Part shown: piece after piece, positions 1 to 9,262 of the stretch
Layout of the letters: every line of letters begins with the position of its first letter
Numbering within the stretch: the first letter of the stretch is position 1
DNA from: an uncultured beta proteobacterium
Lineage (GTDB): Bacteria; Pseudomonadota; Gammaproteobacteria; Burkholderiales; Burkholderiaceae_C
NCBI GenBank assembly: GCA_903832285.1
Contig: CAILAY010000139.1
Location: forward strand, 1 to 64,000
DNA length: 64,000 nt
Reading direction: 5' to 3'
Position numbers and translations under genes: made by a program
Notes under the pieces: model-generated
What the model saw: only the letters and a program-made list of their open reading frames with translations
What the model was told of the DNA's origin: nothing
Database searches by the model: none

Positions 1-1178
1 GCCGGCGAACTGGTGATATAGGGTGCCGGTCCGGCATTTCCCGATGCAGCAACCACCAGCACACCCGCCGCGGTCGCGGCCTGGGCCGCCAGTGCATCTG
101 CCGTATCAGCCGCGCCAAAGTCGGAGCCAAGCGACATGCTGATCACGTCCATATCGTTGGCAACGGCCCAGTCGATGGCCTCGACGACAACGTCGGTCGA
201 ACCCGCGCAACCGAAGACGCGCACAGCGTACAGATCGGCGCTGGGTGCAACGCCCGGACCGATGTTGAATGCGCCTGGAACGTAGGCAGCCGCGTTGTAG
301 GGGCCGCTGTAAGTGGTACCGGCCGCAGTGACACCGAAGCCGGCGACCGTTCCGGCGACGTGGCTGCCGTGCCCACCGCAGTCAAGCGGGTTGGCGTCGG
401 GATGCGGCACCGGTTGATAAGTTCCACTGTACGGATTGGCGTTGTAGTCGTCGCCCACCAGGTCAATACCGCCCTTGACCTTGGGTGCATCAGGGCCAAA
501 CAAGGCGGGGTCTGCCGCCGCCGCGCTGGTTGCGGCGGCAGCGGCGAAGGCGGCGGGTGTGCCGGGTCCACCGAAGTTGGCGTGGGTGTAATCGATGCCG
601 GTATCGATGATCGCCACCTTGACGCCTTCGCCGCGGAATCCCGGCGTGGATTGCCAGACCGCCGGCGCACCGATGTAGGGTACTGTGACTGCATTGTTCA
701 GTTCATGGCGGACGACACGCAAGACTTTGACCACGCCCGGAATTGCGGATATTGCGCCGAGTTTCGAAGGATGGACTTCGATCTTGACGCCGTTCAGCGC
801 GCTATGGAAATGCCCCAGCACCTTGGCGCCGTGACCCTCCAATTGCGGTCGCACGACGTCATGCTGGGCGCGGACGCGATTGACAACTTGATCATGTTCA
901 GCGCGGTCGATCGTATGGGTGGGTGAAAGGGCGCGTGCACCTGCCACGGAGTTTTCCGACATGACAACCACGACCTTGACCGGCACTTCGGCACGGGCGC
1001 TGATCAGGCGCGACACATCGACCGCCTGCGCACCGTCATATTCGCGGAAGCGGCTTGCCGCGTTCTGGGCAAAAACAAGGTTGGTGGCGATCGCTGCGAA
1101 CGCAACGAACGTGGTGAATCGTCGCGTCGTCCGCAAAAAAGTGCGGGGCTTGCTTGAAGCTGGAAAGGCGTGTTGCAT
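1..1178 (-). CDS. S8 family (subtilisin-like) serine protease, partial (C-terminus beyond window)
   Basis: Secreted endopeptidase of the subtilase family. About 392 residues are present; the gene runs off the left edge, so it is 3'-truncated by the window and not broken. The ATG at 1178 is preceded by a GGAGA box 9 nt upstream. Residues 1-37 look like a signal peptide (basic start, hydrophobic stretch ending in VFA). An inhibitor-type propeptide follows to about residue 170. Two of the three catalytic residues are visible: Asp192 in IIDTGID and His270 in GHGSHVAG. A SGNAG motif near the edge supplies the oxyanion Asn. The catalytic Ser (GTSMA motif) should lie left of position 1. Family assignment is firm. 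Substrate is unknown. A protease-associated domain or C-terminal repeats cannot be judged from here. Confidence 0.93.
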   Translation of the reverse strand, partial: MQHAFPASSKPRTFLRTTRRFTTFVAFAAIATNLVFAQNAASRFREYDGAQAVDVSRLISARAEVPVKVVVVMSENSVAGARALSPTHTIDRAEHDQVVNRVRAQHDVVRPQLEGHGAKVLGHFHSALNGVKIEVHPSKLGAISAIPGVVKVLRVVRHELNNAVTVPYIGAPAVWQSTPGFRGEGVKVAIIDTGIDYTHANFGGPGTPAAFAAAAATSAAAADPALFGPDAPKVKGGIDLVGDDYNANPYSGTYQPVPHPDANPLDCGGHGSHVAGTVAGFGVTAAGTTYSGPYNAAAYVPGAFNIGPGVAPSADLYAVRVFGCAGSTDVVVEAIDWAVANDMDVISMSLGSDFGAADTADALAAQAATAAGVLVVAASGNAGPAPYITSSP

Positions 1179-1542
1179 AGACCGGTCTCCATTTCTGACA
1201 ATTGAAAGTGAACGTCTGCTGTAGCGTGAAGAGCTGTGCACCCAGTAGCGCGGTACACATCCGTGCAGCATGAAACAGAACAGTTCCAACTTTTAAAACA
1301 TTTGGATCGTCATTGCCATAGGTACTATCCATAGGCATTCTCCAAATAGGGGTAATAGGGGTTTTATGATTCCGGTTTACAGGACCCATGGCGATGGTGC
1401 TTTGTCTGGCGAGACGACGAGGCCTAGCAAGTTGAAATTTGGATTGCCACTAGGAGTCAGACCTGGCCAAATTGACGGCTCTTTCGCGCTGGTCACCGAC
1501 TTGCAGATCGAAGACTGGACGCAGTGAGTGAACAGCGATGTT
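1179..1542. other. 364-bp gap between the protease gene and the MFS gene
   Basis: This stretch must hold the promoter and leader of the minus-strand protease, whose start is at 1178. Short open frames here show no family resemblance and no ribosome binding site. A small direct repeat (ataggggtaataggggt) lies near 1345-1365. I see no convincing -35/-10 pair, no terminator with a T-tract and no RNA gene. Confidence 0.4.
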
Positions 1543-2808
1543 TCAGGTGCCAGCGGTCGGTAGCGTCTTCACATTGCGTATCACCGGATGGTGCCAGGCC
1601 CACGCCGCCAGCGTCAGCGCACCCACGCCACCCAGACCGAGCGCATAGCGCAGGCCGGCGTGTTCGCCCACGTAGCCGCCGAGCAGGGCGCCGGGGCCGG
1701 CGGGGATCAGAATCAACCAACGCATGGTGCTGGTCATGCGCCCCAGCAGAGGCTCGGGCGTGACGGCTTGGCGCAGGGCCAGGAAGTTGATGAAGATGAG
1801 CACGGCGCCGGCGCTGAAGCACAGCAGCATCAGCACGAATGACGCCACGCCCCAGGTACCCACCGGCGCAAAGGCGAGTTGCAGCCAACCCACACCACAC
1901 ACTGCAAAACCCAACACCAGACAGGGCCCGGGGCCGAGGCGGCGCGAGACGCGGTTGCCCACTGTGCTGGCGGTGATGGTGCCCAGACCCAGACCGATGT
2001 AGCACATGCCGACCTGATGTTCGTTCAGACCCAGTGTGCGCGTGGCAATCAGAATCTGCACCACCATCGCTGCGTGATGGCACATCTGCCACAGGCCAAC
2101 CACCAGTGCCAGGCTCAGGAGCAGTCGATGCTGCACCACAAAGGCCAGACCTTCGCGCAGGTCGTGCCAGAAGTGGGGTTTGCTGTGCGGCACGCGCACC
2201 TCGGTCACGCGCACGCCGCGCAGGATCATGACGCTGATCATCAGCAGCACGGCGTCTGCCAGCAGAGCCAGCGGCGCACCCACCAGCTTTATCAACACAC
2301 CCGCCACGCCCGGCCCGGCGACTTCAGCGCCCGAACTGGCGAGCGCATTTTTGGCATGCGCTTCCACCAGTCGCTCGCGCGGCACGACCTGGGTCAAGAC
2401 GATTTGCGCTGCGGTGCCAGCGGTCACAAAAATGCAGCCGATGGAAAAGGCGACCCCGTAGAGAAAGTTCATGCTAAGCATGTCCAGTGCCCATGCCGCC
2501 GGCACGCTCGCCAGAATCAGCGCGATGAGACCCTCACCTGCAATGTAGACAGGCAGTTTGTGCACCCGATCCAGCCATACGCCCGAGGGCAGCGAGAACA
2601 GCACGAAGGGCGCCAGTTCCATCGCCGTGAGCAAGCCCATCTGCGTGGGGGTGGCGTTGAGCAGCACGGCCGCCGTCAGCGGCAAGGCCAGCATCGTGAT
2701 CTGTCCGCCAAACGAACTGATCAGTATCGAGAGCCACAACCTGCGATAGATGCGGTCGCGCAGCAGATCGTTGGGACCCAGGCGGAGTCGACCCAGCCAG
2801 CCACTCAT
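1543..2808 (-). CDS. MFS transporter (EntS-like exporter family)
   Basis: Inner-membrane major facilitator of 421 residues with about 10-12 hydrophobic segments. The N-terminal half (LLRDRIYRRLWLS, then a small-residue-rich first helix with SSFGGQITMLALPL) and the signature-like LPSGVWLDR loop after helix 2 match the MFS_3 group that includes the enterobactin exporter EntS and related drug/metabolite exporters. Its ATG lies one nucleotide after the oppF stop codon, so it is almost certainly the last gene of the opp operon and translationally coupled to it. An exporter at the end of a peptide-import operon is not the usual arrangement. It may expel a product of imported peptides or a peptide-like antibiotic, but the substrate is inferred and open. 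Confidence 0.85.
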   Translation of the reverse strand: MSGWLGRLRLGPNDLLRDRIYRRLWLSILISSFGGQITMLALPLTAAVLLNATPTQMGLLTAMELAPFVLFSLPSGVWLDRVHKLPVYIAGEGLIALILASVPAAWALDMLSMNFLYGVAFSIGCIFVTAGTAAQIVLTQVVPRERLVEAHAKNALASSGAEVAGPGVAGVLIKLVGAPLALLADAVLLMISVMILRGVRVTEVRVPHSKPHFWHDLREGLAFVVQHRLLLSLALVVGLWQMCHHAAMVVQILIATRTLGLNEHQVGMCYIGLGLGTITASTVGNRVSRRLGPGPCLVLGFAVCGVGWLQLAFAPVGTWGVASFVLMLLCFSAGAVLIFINFLALRQAVTPEPLLGRMTSTMRWLILIPAGPGALLGGYVGEHAGLRYALGLGGVGALTLAAWAWHHPVIRNVKTLPTAGT

Positions 2809-2809
2809 G

Positions 2810-3791
2810 TCATGCGAGCAGACAGGCGGCCTGTGTCTCGGTGCTCAGTGAACGCAGTGGCGGCACCTCCTGGGCGCAGCGTTCGACCGCCTGCGGACAG
2901 CGGGTGCGAAAGACGCAGCCCGAGGGTGGATTGATGGGCGAGGGCAGGTCGCCATGCAGCAACTGAATCACCTTGTTGCGTTCACGCTGCGGGTCGGGGA
3001 TGGGGATGGCCGACAACAGCGCTTTGGTGTAGGGGTGGCGCGGCTGCAGGTAAAGGGCATTCTTCTCGGCCACTTCCATCTCGTGGCCAAGGTACATCAC
3101 CAGAATGCGTTTGCTGATGTGCTTGACCACAGCCAGGTCGTGCGCGATGAAGATCAGCGCCAGTCCCATCTCGGCCTGCAATTCCTTGAGCAGGTTGATG
3201 ATTTGCGCCTGGATCGATACGTCCAGCGCCGACACCGGTTCGTCGCAGATGATGAGTTTGGGTTTGAGGATCAGGGCACGTGCGATGCCTATGCGCTGGC
3301 ACTGACCGCCGGAGAACTCGTGCGGATAGCGGTTGATCTGCTGCGCTGTCAGACCCACCCGTTGCATCATGGCGCGCACCTGCGCCATGACGTCGTTCGC
3401 GCTCAACTCCGGATGATGCGTGCGCAACGGCTCGGAAATGATCTGCGCGATCGTCATACGTGGATTGAGCGAGGCCAGCGGATCCTGGAAGATCATCTGC
3501 ACGTCGCGGCGCACGTTCAGCCAGGTTTGGTCGGAGGCACCACACATCTCTGAACCCTGCCAGACGATGCTGCCTTCGGTGGCCGGAATCAGGTTCAGAC
3601 AGGCGCGCGCCAGGGTGGACTTGCCACAGCCCGATTCGCCCACAATGCCCAGCGTTTCGCCCGCGAACAGGTCAAACGAGACGCCATCGACCGCCTTCAA
3701 TGTTCGGTCCGGTGCCCAGGGCCAGGGGCCGTCGTGCTTGACCTTGAAGTGCACCTTGAGGTCGCGCACAGATAGCAGGGCTTGCCCGGTC

Positions 3792-3799
<8 letters not shown>
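2810..3799 (-). CDS. oppF: Oligopeptide ABC transporter, ATP-binding protein OppF
   Basis: Second ATPase of the oligopeptide importer, 329 residues, cytoplasmic face. The ABC domain is complete: Walker A GESGCGKST at 54-62, Q-loop in IFQDPLASLNP at about 104-113, signature FSGGQ at 162-166, Walker B with DE at 186-187, and H-loop His220. The C-terminus carries the oligo_HPY segment (RHPYTKALLSAIP) and the Cys-containing tail typical of OppF/DppF. A longer open frame reaches back to 4036, but the ATG at 3799, overlapping the oppD stop by 8 nt, gives the family's normal N-terminus (MSETGQALLSVRDLK). OppF pairs with OppD to power peptide uptake through OppB/OppC. Confidence 0.95.
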
Positions 3800-4796
<997 letters not shown>

Positions 4797-4806
4797 GGTG
4801 TTCTTC

Positions 4807-5721
4807 TTATCGGTCTTTGGGGTCAAGCGCATCGCGCAAACCGTCGCCCAGGTAGTTGAAGCAATAGAGCGTGATGGACAACAGCGCGCCCGGAAACAGC
4901 AACATCCACGGCGACACTTCCATGACTTTGGTGCCGTCTTCGATCAACACACCCCAGCTCGTCATCGGCTCCTGAATGCCCAACCCCAGGAACGACAAAA
5001 CCGACTCGGTCAGAATCACGCCCGGCACCGTGACCGTGGCATAAATCACCACGATGCCCAGCAGATTCGGGACGATGTGCGAAAAGATGATCCTGTGCGT
5101 GGGCACGCCGATGGCGCGAGCCGCTTCCACGAATTCCTTGGAACGCAGTGACAGGGTCTGACCTCGCACCACACGCGCCATGTCCATCCACGAGAAAACC
5201 GTGATCGTGAGCACCACCAGATGGAAGTCGCGCCCCAGCATGGTGACCATCAGTATGGCAATCAGCAGGTACGGAATGGCATACATCATGTCCACGATGC
5301 GCATCATGAGCGAGTCGACCTTGCCACCGACGAAGCCGGCAGTCGCGCCCCAGGCGATGCCAATCGTGACCGAAGCCATGGTCGCCAGCACCCCGACCAT
5401 GAGCGAGATCCGTCCTCCGATGAGCGAGCGTACCAACAGATCGCGTCCGGCTTCGTCGGTGCCGAAAAGATGCCAATTCTTAAGTGAAGGCGCCAGACTC
5501 ATCGCGTCCCAATCGGCGCTGTCGTAGGCGTTGGGCAGCACCCACGGACCGACGACGCAGGCCAGAGTGATGAACACCAGAATGATCAGGCTGATGAACG
5601 CAGCCCGGTTACGTGCAAAGCGCAGCCGCGCGTCGGCCCAGGGGCTGCGTCCGGCCACAACAGCGTCACCCGTCGCATCCAGCGCCGCCACCAGTGCGTC
5701 TCGTTTTTTGGGGAAAATCAT
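4807..5721 (-). CDS. oppC: Oligopeptide ABC transporter, permease OppC
   Basis: Inner-membrane permease, 304 residues. It has an N-terminal OppC_N region with one membrane helix (about residues 43-63), then the BPD_transp_1 core with five more helices. The EAA loop that contacts the ATPase is visible as EAARAIGVPTHRIIFSHIVPN near residues 200-220. The extracytoplasmic segment HLFGTDEAGRDLLVR before the core is characteristic of DppC/OppC. It forms the channel with OppB. It is separated from oppB by 57 nt that contain a palindromic repeat element. Confidence 0.95.
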   Translation of the reverse strand: MIFPKKRDALVAALDATGDAVVAGRSPWADARLRFARNRAAFISLIILVFITLACVVGPWVLPNAYDSADWDAMSLAPSLKNWHLFGTDEAGRDLLVRSLIGGRISLMVGVLATMASVTIGIAWGATAGFVGGKVDSLMMRIVDMMYAIPYLLIAILMVTMLGRDFHLVVLTITVFSWMDMARVVRGQTLSLRSKEFVEAARAIGVPTHRIIFSHIVPNLLGIVVIYATVTVPGVILTESVLSFLGLGIQEPMTSWGVLIEDGTKVMEVSPWMLLFPGALLSITLYCFNYLGDGLRDALDPKDR

Positions 5722-5734
5722 CTTGATCGGTTGA

Positions 5735-5772
5735 GGACAGAGCTCATTCGCTGCGCGTAATTCGGTCTGTCC
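5735..5772. repeat. REP-like palindromic element, copy 1
   Basis: A 38-bp imperfect palindrome in the oppB-oppC gap. The outer arms are GGACAGA (5735-5741) and TCTGTCC (5766-5772). An inner stem ATTCG / CGTAAT encloses a five-base loop, CTGCG. A second copy lies at 17629-17671 with the same arms and the same orientation. In the inner stem an A-T pair here corresponds to a G-C pair there, a compensatory change that supports folding as DNA or RNA. It resembles REP elements mobilised by RAYT transposases, but no such gene is in this window. Confidence 0.7.
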
Positions 5773-5778
5773 AGCAGG

Positions 5779-6702
5779 TTATTCGTAACGGATCTTCGGA
5801 TCGAGCAGGGCGTAGCTCAAATCCACCAGCAAATTGAGCAACACCGCCACCAGGGTCACCAGCACCACCAGGCCCAGCACCAGCGTGTAGTCGCGGTTGC
5901 CCGCGCCGTTGACGATCAGCTTGCCCAGGCCCGGCAGCGAAAACACGGTTTCGGTCACGATCGCCGCGGTGATGGCCGAAATCGCCATCGGGCCAATGAC
6001 CGACACCACCGGTAACAACGCCGGTTTCATGGCGTGGCGCAGCACCACGATGCGCATGGGCAAACCCTTGGCGCGCGCTGTGCGGATAAAGTTGCTGTGC
6101 AGCACCTCGATCAAGCTGCCGCGCATGACACGGCCAATGGTGGACACATTGATGAAGGTGAGCAGCGCCATCGGCAGCACCATGTAACGCAGCGAGAAAT
6201 CGTCCCAACCTCCTGCCGGCAGCCATTTGAGCCAAAGCGCAAAGATCAGGATCAGTACCGGGCCGATGACAAAGGAGGGAAAGGCGCTGCCGATGTTGCT
6301 GATAAACATGACGAAATAGTCGGCGGCGCTGTTCTGGCGCAGCGCGGCGATGGTGCCCAACGCGACGCCAATCACGATCGATATCAGCAAGGAGACTCCG
6401 CCAACAGTGAAAGAAACCGGCAGCGCGTTGGCCACCAGTTCATTCACACTCCAGTCGGCGTAGCGGAACGATGCGCCCAGATCGCCGTGCAGCAGGCTGT
6501 TCAGGTAGTGCAGGTACTGCTGCCACAGCGGTTCGTCAAGATGGTATTTGGCCTGCAGATTGGCCAACACCGCAGCTGATACCTTGCGCTCGCCGTCAAA
6601 CGGTCCGCCCGGCGTGGCGTGCAGCAGCAAATAACAGACCGTGATCACGGCCAGCAGCGTGGGGATCGTCGCCAGCACCCGGCGCAGGGTATAGCTCCAC
6701 AT
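5779..6702 (-). CDS. oppB: Oligopeptide ABC transporter, permease OppB
   Basis: Inner-membrane permease, 307 residues, partner of OppC. The first helix (IPTLLAVITVCYLLLHATPGGPF) with the PGGPFD motif is diagnostic of OppB/DppB. Six hydrophobic segments follow the usual pattern, and the EAA-like loop reads RTARAKGLPMRIVVLRHAMKP near residues 205-225. It ends with the DLSYALLDPKIRYE tail common to the family. It begins 15 nt after the oppA stop. Confidence 0.95.
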   Translation of the reverse strand: MWSYTLRRVLATIPTLLAVITVCYLLLHATPGGPFDGERKVSAAVLANLQAKYHLDEPLWQQYLHYLNSLLHGDLGASFRYADWSVNELVANALPVSFTVGGVSLLISIVIGVALGTIAALRQNSAADYFVMFISNIGSAFPSFVIGPVLILIFALWLKWLPAGGWDDFSLRYMVLPMALLTFINVSTIGRVMRGSLIEVLHSNFIRTARAKGLPMRIVVLRHAMKPALLPVVSVIGPMAISAITAAIVTETVFSLPGLGKLIVNGAGNRDYTLVLGLVVLVTLVAVLLNLLVDLSYALLDPKIRYE

Positions 6703-6717
6703 GATTCGATGTGCGCC

Positions 6718-8331
6718 TTAGTGCTGAATGATGTAGAGGTCCTTGCTGCGGAACCGGTCCATCGAGTTGTCCAGCGAGTAGCCGCCGACGTAGGACTTCA
6801 CCAGACGCGGCAACGTGTACTGCAGCAGCGGAATCATGGGGTAGTCCTCCATGATCATTTTCGCGGCCTGCGTCATCAACTGGCGGCGCTGCGCGGGATC
6901 CTTGGCCACGTTACCCTGGTTGATCAGATCCTCGGCCTGACGGTTGCAGTTGAAGTTGTTGTTGTTGTCGGAGTCGCATTGCACTTGCGACAGGAACGTC
7001 GTGACGTCGTTGTAGTCGGCGTTCCAGCCGTGGCGCGCAATCTGAAACTCGCCGTCCTTGCGTTTCTTCAGCAGCACCTTGAATTCCATACTCTCGGTTT
7101 CCAGGTCCAGGCCGAGCTTGGTTTTCCACTCGGACGCGGCGAAGATGGCCATCTTCTTGTGGTATTCGCTGGTGTTGTAGGCGAACACCAGTTTGGTGCC
7201 GGGCTTGATGCCAGCCTGCGTCAGCAACTTCTTGGCTTCTTCCACGCGCTTGGCCATGGGCCAGGTCGCCCAGTCGTATTGCGTCAGGTCCGCACCTTCG
7301 ACACCGCGCACCACCACGCCATAGGCCGGCAACTGGCCGTCAGCCGTCACGCGCTGCGCCAGGATGTCACGATCGATCACCATTGAAAGCGCCTTGCGCA
7401 CGCGCACGTCCTTCAGGATCGGATCCTTGTTCTGCAGTGCGTAGTAACGCAGACCCAGCATCGGGGCATTGCGGATCTCGTTCGGATATTGCTTCTTGAA
7501 CTTCTCGTAGGTGCCGGGAGGAATCTGGTAAACCCAGTCATTCTCACCCGACTCGAAGAGCTTGACGTCGGCGATATCGCTCTCCACCGGAAGGAAGGTC
7601 ACGCGCGTCAACGGCACGTTGGCGGCGTCCCAGTAATGTGGGCTCTTTTCAAGAATGATTTTGCTGTTGACTTGCCAGTCCTTGAGCACGTAGGCGCCAT
7701 TGCCCACGAGCTTGCCGGGCTTGGTCCAATCCTTGCCGAACTTCTCCACCGATGCGCGGTGCACCGGACCGAGTTGGGTATTGGACGCCATATCGGGAAA
7801 GAAAGTCACCGGGTAGGGGGTCTTGATTTCCAGCGTCCACTTGTCGATTACGCGCACGCCCAACTCGCTAGTCGGCTTCTTGCCGGCGATCACTTCCTTG
7901 CCGTTGCGCAGGAAGATGCCAAAGGTCGTGGCATAGGGCGAGGCCGTTTTGGGATCAACGTAGCGACGAATACCGTAGAGAAAATCGTCCGCAGTAACCG
8001 GGTCGCCGTTGGACCATTTGGCGTTTTGCCGCAGCTTGAAAACCCAGGTCGTGGGGTCGGTCTGACTCCAACTCTGCGCCACACCGGGAACAACTTTTCC
8101 GTGCGCATCGGTCGCGGTGAGACCTTCAAAAAGGTCGCGGCTGAGGTTGTTGGCGCCCACCGATTCGGCTAGCGCAGGGTCCAGCGTTTCCGGCTCGGAG
8201 CCGTTGTTGCGCACCAAGGTTTGGGTGGCGTGAAGCTTCACGCCGTTCGGTACGACGGCAGCGCTTGCCGCGGTGGCGAGCACCAGCAGCGTGACTGCCG
8301 TCGCCGTTCTAAGGTTTGAAAATACGCGCAT
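6718..8331 (-). CDS. oppA: Oligopeptide ABC transporter, periplasmic peptide-binding protein OppA
   Basis: SBP_bac_5 family peptide-binding protein, 537 residues, exported by a signal peptide (MRVFSNLRTATAVTLLVLA, cleavage near ASA-A at about residue 23). It contains the family hallmark GSEPETLDPALAES, then GLTATDAHGKVVPGVAQSW and VDPKTASPYAT. It is first in the oppABCDF-MFS operon and captures peptides in the periplasm for OppBC. The frame extends to a TTG at 8337, but the ATG at 8331 is chosen because GAGGAG sits 9 nt upstream. An Asn run (DSDNNNNF) near the C-terminal third is encoded by a short trinucleotide repeat. A TACAAT box just upstream could be part of the operon promoter, but this is weak. 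Confidence 0.94.
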   Translation of the reverse strand: MRVFSNLRTATAVTLLVLATAASAAVVPNGVKLHATQTLVRNNGSEPETLDPALAESVGANNLSRDLFEGLTATDAHGKVVPGVAQSWSQTDPTTWVFKLRQNAKWSNGDPVTADDFLYGIRRYVDPKTASPYATTFGIFLRNGKEVIAGKKPTSELGVRVIDKWTLEIKTPYPVTFFPDMASNTQLGPVHRASVEKFGKDWTKPGKLVGNGAYVLKDWQVNSKIILEKSPHYWDAANVPLTRVTFLPVESDIADVKLFESGENDWVYQIPPGTYEKFKKQYPNEIRNAPMLGLRYYALQNKDPILKDVRVRKALSMVIDRDILAQRVTADGQLPAYGVVVRGVEGADLTQYDWATWPMAKRVEEAKKLLTQAGIKPGTKLVFAYNTSEYHKKMAIFAASEWKTKLGLDLETESMEFKVLLKKRKDGEFQIARHGWNADYNDVTTFLSQVQCDSDNNNNFNCNRQAEDLINQGNVAKDPAQRRQLMTQAAKMIMEDYPMIPLLQYTLPRLVKSYVGGYSLDNSMDRFRSKDLYIIQH

Positions 8332-8430
8332 CACCAAGCTCTCCTCATTGTAATTTTGTGGTTCTCGGGAAGTGCGAAGCTTAGCGCATCAGGCGGCATG
8401 CGTTGGACGCCGCCGTTCAAAGGCATTTCA

Positions 8431-8461
8431 TTGACGATTTCCCGGTTTTTTGCGTTACAAT
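8431..8461 (+). promoter_or_regulatory. Candidate sigma-70 promoter of the rimP-nusA-infB operon
   Basis: TTGACG at 8431-8436 and TACAAT at 8456-8461, separated by 19 bp (18 bp if TTACAA is taken as the -10). The expected transcription start is near 8467-8470, directly upstream of the leader hairpin. The spacing is slightly long, so the call is moderate. Confidence 0.55.
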
Positions 8462-8471
8462 CAGCGCTTCA

Positions 8472-8513
8472 CGACCAAACGGGCGGGTTCTCACCGCCCG
8501 TTTTTTTTGGTCG
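8472..8513 (+). terminator. Intrinsic-terminator-like hairpin in the rimP leader (putative attenuator)
   Basis: A GC stem ACGGGCGG (8479-8486) pairs with CCGCCCGT (8494-8501) around a 7-nt loop and is followed by eight T on the plus strand (8501-8508). An outer extension CGACCAAA (8472-8479) can pair with TTTGGTCG (8506-8513). The flanking genes are divergent (oppA minus, rimP plus), so no gene ends here. The hairpin can only stop plus-strand transcripts heading into rimP. It begins within a few bases of the predicted start of transcription. NusA-dependent control of the rimP-nusA leader is known in enterobacteria, and a rimP-leader attenuator motif is described in gammaproteobacteria. The role here is inferred by analogy. 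Confidence 0.75.
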
Positions 8514-8585
8514 ATCGCTTTTGGATGCTCTTTTTTTGCCTACACCACGAGTCGGGTTTCGGGGGTGTGATGACGGGGTTATTTT

Positions 8586-9176
8586 GTGGCGCTGCAGGAC
8601 ATTGTTGAACAAACGGTAACCGGTCTGGGTTACGAACTGGTGGAGATAGAACGCTCCGCCGGCGGACTGCTGCGCATCACGATTGACCTGCCCTGGAAGG
8701 CGGAGGATGCGGCGGAGCAGTTCGTTAATGTGGAGGACTGCGAGAAGGTTAATCGTCAGTTGCAGTTTGCGTTGGAAGTGGATGGTGTTGAATACCGCCG
8801 CCTTGAGGTTTCATCTCCTGGCATCGACCGCCCGCTGCGCGGCGAGAAGGATTTTGAGCGCTTTGCTGGCACCGCCATCGACATCACGCTCAAGGCGCCG
8901 ATGGGCAGCGCGGCCAATGGTCAGGTCAATGCCAATCGCAAGAAGTTTCGGGGTGTGCTGGAGCGTACGCGAGTAGGCGATGTGCCGGGTTGGCAGATCG
9001 TGTGGCGTGATGAACTCAAGCTCAAGCCCGGGCAAAAGCCGGGCAAGAACCGGGTGTTGCCGCCGTTGCAGGCGCTGGGTTTTGAGTTGGACGAGTTGCG
9101 TGAAGCGCGGTTGGCGCCGATTGTGAATTTCAAGGGTCGCGGCAAGTCCGGCGACGAACCGGAAGACGCGCAGTGA
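8586..9176 (+). CDS. rimP: Ribosome maturation factor RimP
   Basis: Cytoplasmic factor needed for 30S subunit maturation, 196 residues. The N-terminal alpha/beta domain (GYELVEIERSAGGLLRITID) and the highly conserved EVSSPGIDRPL motif (about 82-92) are both present, followed by the SH3-like C-terminal domain. It is longer than the E. coli protein (about 150 aa) because of an insert around 118-160, as is common in betaproteobacteria. Start is GTG at 8586; the Shine-Dalgarno is weak. First gene of the nusA-infB operon. Confidence 0.95.
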   Translation: MALQDIVEQTVTGLGYELVEIERSAGGLLRITIDLPWKAEDAAEQFVNVEDCEKVNRQLQFALEVDGVEYRRLEVSSPGIDRPLRGEKDFERFAGTAIDITLKAPMGSAANGQVNANRKKFRGVLERTRVGDVPGWQIVWRDELKLKPGQKPGKNRVLPPLQALGFELDELREARLAPIVNFKGRGKSGDEPEDAQ

Positions 9177-9262
9177 GCGGCAGCATGGCTGTCGCCGGTA
9201 ATAGAAAAGATCGTGACGGCGCTTGTTGCTGTTGCAAATCCATTTGATAGGAGAGTCCTGGC

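Noticed and set aside
6947-6975. GTT trinucleotide run in oppA as a phase-variable repeat
   Set aside because: Only four or five units, encoding Asn residues in a conserved protein; a trinucleotide change would not shift the frame.
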